Shown piece by piece: positions 43,999-51,650 of a stretch of DNA of 64,000 nt (positions are counted from its first letter, which is position 1; each line of letters opens with the position of its first letter). The notes under the pieces are model-generated. The model searched no databases. It was not told the origin of the DNA and saw only the letters and a list, made by a program, of their open reading frames with translations. Source of the DNA: Caballeronia humi. GTDB lineage: Bacteria; Pseudomonadota; Gammaproteobacteria; Burkholderiales; Burkholderiaceae. The position numbers were made by a program, and so were the translations under genes. The stretch spans positions 61,158 through 125,157 of the forward strand of contig NZ_FCNW02000016.1 in the NCBI RefSeq assembly GCF_001544475.1, read 5' to 3'.

Positions 43999-44036
43999 GA
44001 AAAAACGACCGGAGCCGCTCAGCGAGCGCCGGTCAT
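43999..44036 (-). terminator. Terminator after the proline-rich gene
   Basis: GACCGG pairs with CCGGTC around a further inner AGCG/CGCT stem, followed on the minus strand by TCGTTTTTTCG. It lies 120 bases downstream of the proline-rich gene. Confidence 0.75.
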
Positions 44037-44158
44037 TGTTACGCCGTTCGTTGTAATGACTACAGTGAACGTAGAACTTTCTTCAACACTTGCACGTTTT
44101 AGGGGAATCGGCCCTTATTCGTGATCCGCAGTCTGTTTAGTGCATCGCGGCGGCGCGT

Positions 44159-44377
44159 TTATCTGACGTGCGGCGCCTCGTTTGGTCCGGGCGGCGGATC
44201 GCCAATCGGTTGCATGGGCGGCGTCGGCGGTTCGCGCGTTGGGTCCGGATTGGTGTCGGGCGGAATCTGCGGCGGCGGTGGCTCATCGGGAGGCGTCACA
44301 GGCGGGTCCGGCACCTGCGGTGTCTGCGCGTGAATTGCGCCGGTGCGAAGGGTGCCAGCGGAAACGGGATCGGACAT
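44159..44377 (-). CDS. Proline-rich hypothetical protein
   Basis: A 72-residue protein. After MSDPVSAG the chain is a proline tract (DPPVTPPDEPPPPQIPP) with no predicted fold. The start at 44377 follows GGAG; the longer frame to 44416 is less likely. A sigma-54 promoter is 63 bases upstream on the same strand. Confidence 0.7.
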   Translation of the reverse strand: MSDPVSAGTLRTGAIHAQTPQVPDPPVTPPDEPPPPQIPPDTNPDPTREPPTPPMQPIGDPPPGPNEAPHVR

Positions 44378-44439
44378 GGCGGCTCCTGGTCGTTGTAGTG
44401 ATGGTCGACTCGACACACGCGAGCCTTGCTTACAACGAC

Positions 44440-44455
44440 AGCAAGGGCCATGCCC
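44440..44455 (-). promoter_or_regulatory. Sigma-54 promoter of the proline-rich gene
   Basis: Minus-strand GGGCATGGCCCTTGCT contains GGCA and TTGCT with GG-N10-GC spacing, oriented to the 72-residue gene. Confidence 0.65.
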
Positions 44456-44596
44456 CTCGCCTGCTTTACACGCGCTTGCGCCCTGCCGCGCTTATCTCAT
44501 TATCGGCGCTGATCGGCTGGATCGCCAATGAAAAACGCCCGCGCAAATCAATGCGCGGGCGTTGCGTTTCGTCTACGGATTGCGACGTTGAAGCGG

Positions 44597-45994
44597 CTAG
44601 TTCACGCTTGAATCGCCTAGGTCGCTCGTCTCGCCGACGGCCGCCTTGTTTGCGTCCTCGCCGTACTCGACGAGCCGGTTATAAAGCGTTTTCAGGCTGA
44701 TGCCGAGGATTTCGGCTGCACGCGTCTTCACGCCGCCGCACTGCTCGAGCGTCGCGAGAATCAGCTGTCGATCCGCTTCCGCGAGCGATGTGCCGAACGC
44801 GATCGTGACCGCCGTTCCGGCCGACGGCTTCGACAGCGAGATCTGCAGCGGCACGGCCGCCGTGCTGTCCGATTCCGCGCCCGACATGATGTACGCGCGC
44901 TGCACGTAGTTCTTCAGCTCGCGCACGTTGCCCGGCCACGGATACGAAGCGAGCATCTCGCGCACGGCCGGCGGGAAGGTCTTCTTCGTGTTGTAGCGCG
45001 AGTTGAGTTCATCGAGAAACGCCTGTCCGAGCAGTTCGACGTCCTTGCCCCGCTCACGCAGCGGCGGCAGGTTGATCGGGAACACGTTCAGCCGGTGATA
45101 CAGGTCGAGCCGGAGCTTGCCTTCGAGCACGGCCTGCTCGGGATCGCGGTTGGTCGCGGCGATCAGGCGCACATCGGTTTCGAGTTCCTTCGTCGTGCCG
45201 ACGCGCATGAACATGCCGGTTTCCAGCACGCGCAGCAGTTTCACCTGCAGTTCGATCGGCATCTCGGTGATTTCGTCGAGGAACAGCGTGCCGCCGTTCG
45301 CGCGCTCGAAATAGCCCTTGTGCTGGCGATCGGCGCCGGTAAACGACCCGCGCTCGTGCCCGAACATTTCGGATTCGATCAGGTTCGGCGAAATCGCGCC
45401 GCAGTTCACCGCGATGAACGAGTGCTTGCGGCGCAGGCTCAGTTCGTGGAGCGTCTGCGCGGCGACTTCCTTGCCGGTGCCCGATTCACCGATCAGCAGG
45501 ACCGACGCCGCCGTCGGCGCGACGCGGCCGACCTGGTCGTAGACGGTCTGCATCGCGGGCGAATTGCCGAGCATCAGGCCGAAGCGGCCCATGCGGCGCA
45601 ACTCGCCGCGCAATGTACCGATTTCCGCCTTGAGGTCGCCAGGACGTGGCAGGCGCGAGAGGATCGCCTTCACGCGCTGCATATTGATCGGCTTGACGAG
45701 GTAATCGGTCGCGCCCATCTTCAGCGCGTTCACCGCCGACTCGACCGTCGCGTGCCCGGTGATCACGATGACCTCGACGCCGGAGCGCGGATCAAGGTCT
45801 TCGAAGAGATCGACGCCCAAGCCGTCCGGCAGCTTCAGGTCCGTGAACACGACATCGGGCGTCTGCCGGATGAGCTGGATGCGCGCTTCGCGCAGGTCGC
45901 CGGCAGTGGCTGTCGTCAGTCCGTCTTCGCCAATGATCGCGGCTAGCGCCTCGCGGGTACTGGGATCGTCATCGACAATCAATACATGTGGCAT
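44597..45994 (-). CDS. Sigma-54-dependent response regulator (NtrC class)
   Basis: A 465-residue activator. The receiver domain (1-118) has the phosphoacceptor Asp52 in VVFTDLKLPDG, acidic residues in LIVDDDP and Lys in DYLVKPIN. The AAA+ domain has the Walker A sequence [14 protein letters not shown] (a common variant of the sigma-54-contacting GAFTGA loop), GGTLFLDEI and the R-finger region. The C-terminal Fis-type helix-turn-helix is [16 protein letters not shown]. It is not next to a kinase gene. It stands among the sigma-54-type promoters and could be their activator. Confidence 0.94.
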   Translation of the reverse strand: MPHVLIVDDDPSTREALAAIIGEDGLTTATAGDLREARIQLIRQTPDVVFTDLKLPDGLGVDLFEDLDPRSGVEVIVITGHATVESAVNALKMGATDYLVKPINMQRVKAILSRLPRPGDLKAEIGTLRGELRRMGRFGLMLGNSPAMQTVYDQVGRVAPTAASVLLIGESGTGKEVAAQTLHELSLRRKHSFIAVNCGAISPNLIESEMFGHERGSFTGADRQHKGYFERANGGTLFLDEITEMPIELQVKLLRVLETGMFMRVGTTKELETDVRLIAATNRDPEQAVLEGKLRLDLYHRLNVFPINLPPLRERGKDVELLGQAFLDELNSRYNTKKTFPPAVREMLASYPWPGNVRELKNYVQRAYIMSGAESDSTAAVPLQISLSKPSAGTAVTIAFGTSLAEADRQLILATLEQCGGVKTRAAEILGISLKTLYNRLVEYGEDANKAAVGETSDLGDSSVN

Positions 45995-46224
45995 GCGTCT
46001 TGAGTCTTTTAAAGCGTTGTCAGGTCACGCGCCTTGAGGCGGCGCGGGCTTCTCTGGGCAGACGTTGCAACGCCGCCAGGCCGGGCACGGTGTCCGCGTC
46101 AAACGCACGGAACGCGCTGAAAATGAAAAAGTTGCCGGTGTCTCGTGCAACCAAATCGAAGGGTCGCAATAATTGCCATATAGCGAAATTATGGCCCACC
46201 ATCAATTGATTATACGGCTTTATC

Positions 46225-46256
46225 AAGATAAAACGCACGTCCGTGAGGACGTGCGT
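46225..46256 (-). terminator. Terminator of the DUF883 operon
   Basis: ACGCACGTCC pairs with GGACGTGCGT around a 4-base loop, followed on the minus strand by TTTATCTT, 34 bases after the last gene. Confidence 0.85.
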
Positions 46257-46289
46257 CGGGCGCTTCTGCCGGTATTCGAGATGCCGGTT

Positions 46290-46538
46290 TTAGCTGCGCG
46301 GAAAATTCCAGGCGTCGGCCGTGCCACCGATCGCGTCGGCGCCGTTCGCGCTCGTATTGGACGGCGTCGCCTTCGACGCAGTCGACGGCGTGACCACCTT
46401 GCCGCCTTCATCTTCCCAGCGGTTCAGGTCGCGCGCGCCGCGCTTTCTCGCGGCATCCTGCGATTGCATCCACTTCCACGCGAGCACGCCGCCCACGGCA
46501 AAGAGCGCGCTGAATACTCCGATTCTCGGTCGTGCCAT
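46290..46538 (-). CDS. Small single-pass membrane protein
   Basis: An 82-residue protein. One membrane helix (MARPRIGVFSALFAVGGVLA) is followed by a charged loop (QSQDAARKRGARDLNRWEDE) and a Ser/Thr/Ala-rich tail. GGAG lies 8 bases before the ATG at 46538. No family recognised. It is the last gene of the three-gene operon with a DUF883 gene. Confidence 0.72.
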   Translation of the reverse strand: MARPRIGVFSALFAVGGVLAWKWMQSQDAARKRGARDLNRWEDEGGKVVTPSTASKATPSNTSANGADAIGGTADAWNFPRS

Positions 46539-46582
46539 TTGGGTTCTCCGTCTTATCAAATCATCATTTAGTTAGCTGTGTT

Positions 46583-46900
46583 TCAGCGCGAAATCAGAAT
46601 CCCCAAGAAAAATCCGATTCCCGCTGCGACGCCGAGCGCCTCCCACGGTTTGTCGCGCACGTACTTTTCCGTGCAGTCGATACCCGCGCGGTACTTGGAT
46701 TGCGCGTTCGCCTGGGCGTCGTCGAGTGCGTTGCGCGCCGTTTCGACGTGATCGCGCAGGCGCGTGCGCAACGCGTCGACGCCCTCGCCCGGCAGCGTCG
46801 CCGAGAGGCGCAGCAACTCTTCCGAGTCGTTCAGCAGCACCTTGATGTCTTCGATGATCTTTTGCTTGCCCAGAGCAAGCTGGACAGTCGTCTGGCTCAT
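46583..46900 (-). CDS. DUF883 (ElaB/YqjD-like) membrane-anchored protein
   Basis: A 105-residue protein with an amphipathic helical body (VLLNDSEELLRLSATLPGEG, RLRDHVETARNALDDAQANA) and a C-terminal membrane anchor (ALGVAAGIGFFLGILISR), the exact pattern of ElaB/YqjD. In E. coli these bind ribosomes and the inner membrane in stationary phase and are RpoS-dependent. The start is at 46900; longer frames overlap the next gene. Confidence 0.92.
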   Translation of the reverse strand: MSQTTVQLALGKQKIIEDIKVLLNDSEELLRLSATLPGEGVDALRTRLRDHVETARNALDDAQANAQSKYRAGIDCTEKYVRDKPWEALGVAAGIGFFLGILISR

Positions 46901-46955
46901 GTCGTGAGGTCCTCGCCGTTTTGTCTGTGGGTTGGTATCTGTTGAGATCGGCCGC

Positions 46956-47294
46956 TTATTGCGGTCGCCGGGCCGCGAGGCGCACACCAGCGAACCGGCC
47001 GCGCAGCATCCGGACGATGCCCGCGAGAACGAGCGCGCTGCCCATCGCGCCGAACACGACGCTCGTCACGTTCGCCGCGCGCGAAAGCGCCGGCGTGCCA
47101 GCCGCGTATGCGAGCACGGCGCACATCAGCGCCGTCACGAGCGCGACGGCGGCCCAGTGATAGATGTCGATCGGTTCGCCGGCCTGGAGTTCCGGCCTCT
47201 CGGCTCTCGCCGTGCCCGAACGGGGCGCTCGGGCACGCCGCACGGGGCGCTCGCGATCCACGAGGGGAATGTCGAAATTCAGGGAGTCTTCCAT
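46956..47294 (-). CDS. Small two-helix membrane protein
   Basis: A 112-residue protein with a soluble, Arg-rich start and two membrane helices (WAAVALVTALMCAVLAYAAG, VVFGAMGSALVLAGIVRML). It resembles the holin-like proteins that often accompany DUF883 genes, but I cannot assign a family. ATG 47294 is used; the ribosome site is weak. It is the first gene of an operon driven by the sigma-54 promoter at 47340. Confidence 0.7.
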   Translation of the reverse strand: MEDSLNFDIPLVDRERPVRRARAPRSGTARAERPELQAGEPIDIYHWAAVALVTALMCAVLAYAAGTPALSRAANVTSVVFGAMGSALVLAGIVRMLRGRFAGVRLAARRPQ

Positions 47295-47339
47295 GACGGT
47301 GTGCCGATTTCGGCCTTTCGATTGCAGGTACCCACCCTC

Positions 47340-47355
47340 CGCAGCTTTCGTGCCA
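47340..47355 (-). promoter_or_regulatory. Sigma-54 promoter of the DUF883 operon
   Basis: Minus-strand TGGCACGAAAGCTGCG matches the -24 box perfectly (TGGCACG) and the -12 box as CTGC, GG-N10-GC. It lies 46 bases before the ATG at 47294. Confidence 0.7.
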
Positions 47356-47849
47356 GGCGCGCGTCCGGGCCGGTCCGAAAGCGTCGCGCGGCAACGGGCA
47401 ACCGCCCGGGCAACGCGTCGCGGGTAAGTATTACGCCGTCGCCATGTAACTTCGGACGGCCTGCGGTGAAGCTTGCCGCACGCGCGCGGCCGCGTTCGCG
47501 GCAATCAGACAAATTCGATCGCGACTGACAATGCTCATTGCCGCAACGTCGCTACGAATGGTTAAATAGCGAATATTGAGATAACTTGCGTGCCCAATGC
47601 GCACCGCGTCGCGGGCGTAAATGGGCATCGGGCGACGGACGCCGATCGACGCACACAGGCCTTGCCGGGGAAGCGGCGCAGCCCATGCCGCCTGATGGAC
47701 GACCGGGACGCACGCTTGGCCGCGTGCGTCACGTTGCGGCGTGATTCGCCTGGAGGCGATCTCCGGCGCCGCTCTTGGGCCTGGCGCCCTCTGCCGCGCA
47801 TCCCCATCGCCCGGGCCAGCCCCTCCAACATTTGCAGGACTTGAGACAC
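47356..47849. other. Intergenic region before the receiver-less activator
   Basis: Frames here lack ribosome sites and family features. The sequence is GC-rich with an AT-rich stretch at about 47553-47585 (TTAAATAGCGAATATTGAG) that could hold the activator gene promoter. No gene is supported. Confidence 0.4.
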
Positions 47850-48917
47850 ATGGCGTCAACCGAACTGGACCCGCCGGCCGTCGCCACGGGCGATACGCCG
47901 ACGCAGAAGAAGCGCAACGCGGGAGAAGTGCCGGGCTTGAAGTCATATGGACTTTTATACGGCTCGTCACCCGTGATGCTGGAGTTGTATTCGCAGATCG
48001 AACGCGTCGCGAGCACCGATGCCACCGCGCTCATCATCGGCGAATCCGGCACCGGCAAGGAACTGATCGCCCGCACGATCCACGATCACAGCGCGCGCCG
48101 TGACGCGCCCTTCGTCGCCGTGAACTGCGGCGCGATTCCCGACAACCTGATCGAAGCCGAACTCTTCGGCCACGAAAAAGGCAGCTTTACGGGCGCGGTG
48201 CAAGGACGCATCGGCTATTTCGAGCACGCGAACGGCGGCACGCTCTTTCTCGACGAAGTGACGGAAATGTCGCCGGTGCGGCAGGTGAAGCTGCTGCGCG
48301 CGCTGGAGACGGGCACGTTCTTTCGCGTCGGCGGCAGCGATCTGATTCATTCCGACGTCCGCGTGATTGCGGCGACCAATCGCGATCCGGTCGTCGCCGT
48401 CAAGGAGCATGGGTTGCGCGAAGACCTGATGTATCGGCTCGCGGTGTTTCCGCTGCGCGCGCCGCCGCTGCGCGAACGCGACACCGATCGCGAATTCCTC
48501 GCGCAGCATTTCCTCTCGGAGATGAACGCGCAGGAAGGCACGAGCAAGGTGTTCAGCAAGCGCGCGCTCGACATGCTGCGCACTTATTCGTGGCCCGGCA
48601 ACGTGCGCGAGTTGAAGAATACGGTGTATCGCGCGTTCATTCTGGCGGAGAAAACGGTCGAGATCGCGCATCCGCATCTGGCCTCGCGTGTGAAAAAGCC
48701 TGTCACGCAAGGCGATGCGATGAACGTCTGGGTCGGCACGCCGCTCGCCGATGCGCAGAAACAGATCATTCTCGGTACGCTCAAGCATTGCGGCGGCGAC
48801 AAGCGGCGCGCGGCGAAGGCGCTCGGCGTGAGTCTCAAGACGCTTTACAACCGGCTTGGCGCGTATGAGAACGAAGGCGCCGAGTCGGACGCATCGGCGC
48901 CCGCTGCGGATAGCTGA
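47850..48917 (+). CDS. Receiver-less sigma-54 activator (PspF-like architecture)
   Basis: A 355-residue protein with only a short N-terminal tail (about 1-35) before the AAA+ domain: Walker A GESGTGKE (64-71), sigma-54-contacting loop GSFTGA (111-116), GGTLFLDEV, and R-finger residues in [14 protein letters not shown]. The Fis-type DNA-binding domain [16 protein letters not shown] ends it. Activators without a regulatory domain are constitutive or controlled by a partner, as PspF is by PspA. The gene is directly upstream of the sigma-54 promoter of the twin lipoprotein genes. Start at 47850, since the longer frame is unlikely. Confidence 0.93.
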   Translation: MASTELDPPAVATGDTPTQKKRNAGEVPGLKSYGLLYGSSPVMLELYSQIERVASTDATALIIGESGTGKELIARTIHDHSARRDAPFVAVNCGAIPDNLIEAELFGHEKGSFTGAVQGRIGYFEHANGGTLFLDEVTEMSPVRQVKLLRALETGTFFRVGGSDLIHSDVRVIAATNRDPVVAVKEHGLREDLMYRLAVFPLRAPPLRERDTDREFLAQHFLSEMNAQEGTSKVFSKRALDMLRTYSWPGNVRELKNTVYRAFILAEKTVEIAHPHLASRVKKPVTQGDAMNVWVGTPLADAQKQIILGTLKHCGGDKRRAAKALGVSLKTLYNRLGAYENEGAESDASAPAADS

Positions 48918-49053
48918 TTCATCCATTGCACGGCCAGCGTCCTGCTGGCCGCGATTCATCCGCTTATTTCAAAGAGCGGATAGCTCGTCCCTCCATTTGC
49001 AAATTCTTGCAATTTTCCTTTTTGCGGTATTCCGTGCTTGCTTCAGAATGCCC

Positions 49054-49069
49054 GGGCAAGCGGTTTGCT
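49054..49069 (+). promoter_or_regulatory. Sigma-54 promoter of the twin lipoprotein genes
   Basis: GGGCAAGCGGTTTGCT contains GGCA and TTGCT with GG-N10-GC spacing (49055-56, 49067-68). It lies 84 bases before the first lipoprotein ATG. Confidence 0.65.
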
Positions 49070-49152
49070 TAGGGTTCCGAGCTTTATCGAAAGGACCTTG
49101 CAAGCACGCTTGCCAAATCGAAAGAACAAGAGCAGACGAAGGAAAAAGCAAC

Positions 49153-49707
49153 ATGCAGACACTGGTTCACCGGCGCCGATCGCGCGCCGCCGCGCTGGCC
49201 GCGATCGTCACGGGCGCCATCGCCTGCACAAGCCTCACGGGCTGCAACTCACTCTATAGCGAAGGCGCGACGGCCGGCGCCGGTATCGCGGGCGCCGCGA
49301 TCGCCGGGTCGATCACGAACAACGCAGCGGTCGCTACCGGCATCGGCCTGGGCGCGGTCGCCGCGGCCCGCGCGGGCGTGCAGTATTCACAGCGCGTCGT
49401 GCACACCGGCACGCAGGACAGCATCGCCAGTGTCGCCGGGCCGCTCGCCGTCGGCGCGGTCGCACCGTGGCAGGCGACGCACTCGGTGCCCATCGAAGAA
49501 GACGAGAAAGGCCGCGTGACGGTGAGCCGCACGATCAGCAGCGGCACGCTCGACTGCAAGGAAATCGTATTCTCCGTCGATCGCGACGCAACCCAGGACC
49601 GCGCCGCCGAAAGCGCGTTCTACGTGGCGTCCGTCTGCCGCGACGGCATCAAGTGGAAGTGGGCGTCGGCCGAACCGGCGACACCGCGCTGGGGCGCCCT
49701 GCAATGA
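49153..49707 (+). CDS. Glycine-zipper lipoprotein (first of a pair)
   Basis: A 184-residue putative lipoprotein. A basic signal ends at the lipobox LTGC (Cys31). A glycine zipper (GATAGAGIAGAAIAGSITNN) spans about 37-75, and a soluble domain of beta character follows, with THSVPIEEDEKGRVTVSR, two cysteines and the end WKWASAEPATPRWG. The next gene encodes a related protein with the same ending. Its start overlaps this stop by four bases (ATGA), implying translational coupling. Unknown function; probably outer-membrane or periplasmic. Confidence 0.82.
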   Translation: MQTLVHRRRSRAAALAAIVTGAIACTSLTGCNSLYSEGATAGAGIAGAAIAGSITNNAAVATGIGLGAVAAARAGVQYSQRVVHTGTQDSIASVAGPLAVGAVAPWQATHSVPIEEDEKGRVTVSRTISSGTLDCKEIVFSVDRDATQDRAAESAFYVASVCRDGIKWKWASAEPATPRWGALQ

Positions 49708-50213
49708 CGATGCGCTTCATCCTGATTCTGTCGGCGGCCGCGGCGAGCTGCGCGATCGTGAGCGGGTGCGCGCCGTCGTCGATTGGCGCCGCGAGCGGAG
49801 CGGCCGCCGGCGTCGCGACGGGTCTCGTGTCGAGCAATCCGGCGGTCGGCATCGGCGTAGGTATTGCGGTGCAGGCGGCCACCGATGAAGCCGTGCGTCG
49901 CGTGATGAAGTCGCTGCACAAGGATCAGCAGGAAGCGATCGCAGTCACGGCGGGCGATCTCACGATCGGCGAGACGCGGCCGTGGCGCGTGAAGCATACG
50001 CTGCCGGTCGAGAACGGGCACGGTGAGGTGCGCGTGGTACGCGAGTTCAGGAGCGCGCTCGCGGAATGCAGGGAATTCGCGTTCTCCGTCGTCGATGGCG
50101 ACGAAGCCGGCGCGCCGCAAAGCTGGTTCCTCGCGACGACTTGCAAACAGTCGAACGGGTGGAAGTGGGCGTCGGCGGAACCGGCGGTGGAAAGGTGGGG
50201 GAATTTGCAGTAG
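49704..50213 (+). CDS. Glycine-zipper lipoprotein (second of a pair)
   Basis: A 169-residue paralogue of the preceding protein: lipobox IVSGC (Cys22), a glycine-rich segment (GAASGAAAGVATGLV), a soluble part with KHTLPVENGHGEVRVVREF and the shared ending WKWASAEPAVERWG. Both keep the pattern of cysteines before that ending. The start ATG overlaps the previous stop. It ends at a strong bidirectional terminator. Confidence 0.82.
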   Translation: MTMRFILILSAAAASCAIVSGCAPSSIGAASGAAAGVATGLVSSNPAVGIGVGIAVQAATDEAVRRVMKSLHKDQQEAIAVTAGDLTIGETRPWRVKHTLPVENGHGEVRVVREFRSALAECREFAFSVVDGDEAGAPQSWFLATTCKQSNGWKWASAEPAVERWGNLQ

Positions 50214-50231
50214 CTTTTTCTCGCACGCGAT

Positions 50232-50270
50232 AAAAAGGCGGCTTGCCCTTACGAGGCAAGCCGCCTTTTC
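50232..50270. terminator. Bidirectional terminator
   Basis: A 15-bp perfect stem (AAAAGGCGGCTTGCC with its complement, 7-base loop) has A and T runs on both sides. It separates the convergent lipoprotein and ABC-transporter transcripts. Confidence 0.92.
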
Positions 50271-50285
50271 ATATGTGCGACCGAA

Positions 50286-51638
50286 TCAGGATTCCACATC
50301 CTCCAGACTCAACATCTCCGTCTGATCGTTATACGAAAAAATCTCGCCGTAACGCCCCCATGTAATCACCGCATCGAGCGTCTCCTCGGCGGCTTTATCG
50401 GAGAGAAAATCCTCCAGCTCCTGCTCGAAGCGCACGCGCGGCGCGCGATGCCCCGGCCGCTCGTTCAGCACCTTCCGTATCCGCGCCGCCAGTGGAATAT
50501 GCCGCAGCAAATGCTCGGCGAACATCATCTTGCGCTCCTGCGTGCCGAATTCCGCGAACACGCGCGCGGGTGGCGTCAGGAAAATATCGCCCTCGCGCAC
50601 ATCCGCGAAACCGAGGTACTGCAGCACTTCGGCGACCGGAAACAGATCGTCCACTTCGAGATGCAGCGAACGCGCGATTTCCGGCATGTCGGCGCGGCCG
50701 TGGTAAGGATCGGCGGCGAGCGTTTCGATCAGACCCGCCATCAGGTTCGTCGACACGTTCGGCAGCCAGCTTCCCAGCTCCAGCCCCTTCTTCGTCGCCT
50801 CGCCGAGCTTGCGCGCGGTCATCTTCGCGTAGATGTCGTCGACGAGACGCCGGAACGCCGGGTCGAGCCGGTTGCGCGGATGCTTGAACGGCACCTTGAT
50901 CTCGGCCATCACGCGCCCCGGATTCGACGACAGCACCAGAATCCGGTCGCACATGAATACCGCTTCCTCGATGTTGTGCGTGACGATCAGCACCGACTTG
51001 ATCGGCATGCGCCCCTGCGTCCAGAGATCGAGCAGGTCGGTGCGCAGGTTTTCGGCGGTCAGCACGTCGAGCGCGGAAAAAGGCTCGTCCATCAGCAAAA
51101 GCGTCGGATCGACCACGAGCGCCCGCGCAAAACCCACGCGCTGGCGCATGCCGCCCGACAACTCGCGCGGATACGCGTTCTCGAAGCCGTCGAGACCGAT
51201 CAGGTCGATCGCCGCGAGCGCGCGCTCGCGCCGCTCGCGCGCGCCGACTCCCTGCGCTTCGAGTCCGGCCTCGACGTTTTGCAGCACGGTCAGCCACGGA
51301 AAGAGCGCGAAGGTCTGAAACACCATCGCGACGCCCTTCGCCGGCCCGCGCAACGGCTGGCCGAGATAGGTGACTTCGCCGCCCGTCGGCTCGATCAGCC
51401 CGGCGATGATCCGCAACAACGTGGACTTGCCCGACCCCGAGCGCCCCAGCAAGCCGACGATCTCGCCCTCGCGCAGCGACAGGTTCGCGTCGTCGAGCAC
51501 GAGCAGTTCGCCCTGCGTCTTGTTGAAACCCCGGCTGACGCTATCGACCCGCAGGATCTCTTCGCCGAGACGCGGCGGCGTTGTCGGCGTGGCGGTGCCC
51601 TGCTGCACCGGCGTTTGCATGTTCTTGACGTTCTGCAT
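50286..51638 (-). CDS. ABC transporter ATP-binding protein with C-terminal AAA-associated domain (NitT/TauT type)
   Basis: A 450-residue protein. The ABC domain (about 25-260) has GRSGSGKST, LSGGMRQR and LLLMDEPFSALD with the NitT/TauT signature VFQTFALFPWLTVLQNVEAG. Residues about 285-440 form the AAA-associated C-terminal extension typical of a subset of nitrate/sulfonate/bicarbonate importers (GLIETLAADPYHGRADMPEI; DAVITWGRYGEIFSY). It starts 12 bases after the double permease gene. No substrate-binding protein is encoded here. Confidence 0.9.
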   Translation of the reverse strand: MQNVKNMQTPVQQGTATPTTPPRLGEEILRVDSVSRGFNKTQGELLVLDDANLSLREGEIVGLLGRSGSGKSTLLRIIAGLIEPTGGEVTYLGQPLRGPAKGVAMVFQTFALFPWLTVLQNVEAGLEAQGVGARERRERALAAIDLIGLDGFENAYPRELSGGMRQRVGFARALVVDPTLLLMDEPFSALDVLTAENLRTDLLDLWTQGRMPIKSVLIVTHNIEEAVFMCDRILVLSSNPGRVMAEIKVPFKHPRNRLDPAFRRLVDDIYAKMTARKLGEATKKGLELGSWLPNVSTNLMAGLIETLAADPYHGRADMPEIARSLHLEVDDLFPVAEVLQYLGFADVREGDIFLTPPARVFAEFGTQERKMMFAEHLLRHIPLAARIRKVLNERPGHRAPRVRFEQELEDFLSDKAAEETLDAVITWGRYGEIFSYNDQTEMLSLEDVES

Positions 51639-51650
51639 CGGAACTCGTCC

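Noticed and set aside
47431..47970. 179-codon minus-strand frame before the receiver-less activator
   Set aside because: It overlaps the activator start, is low in family character and has no ribosome site.
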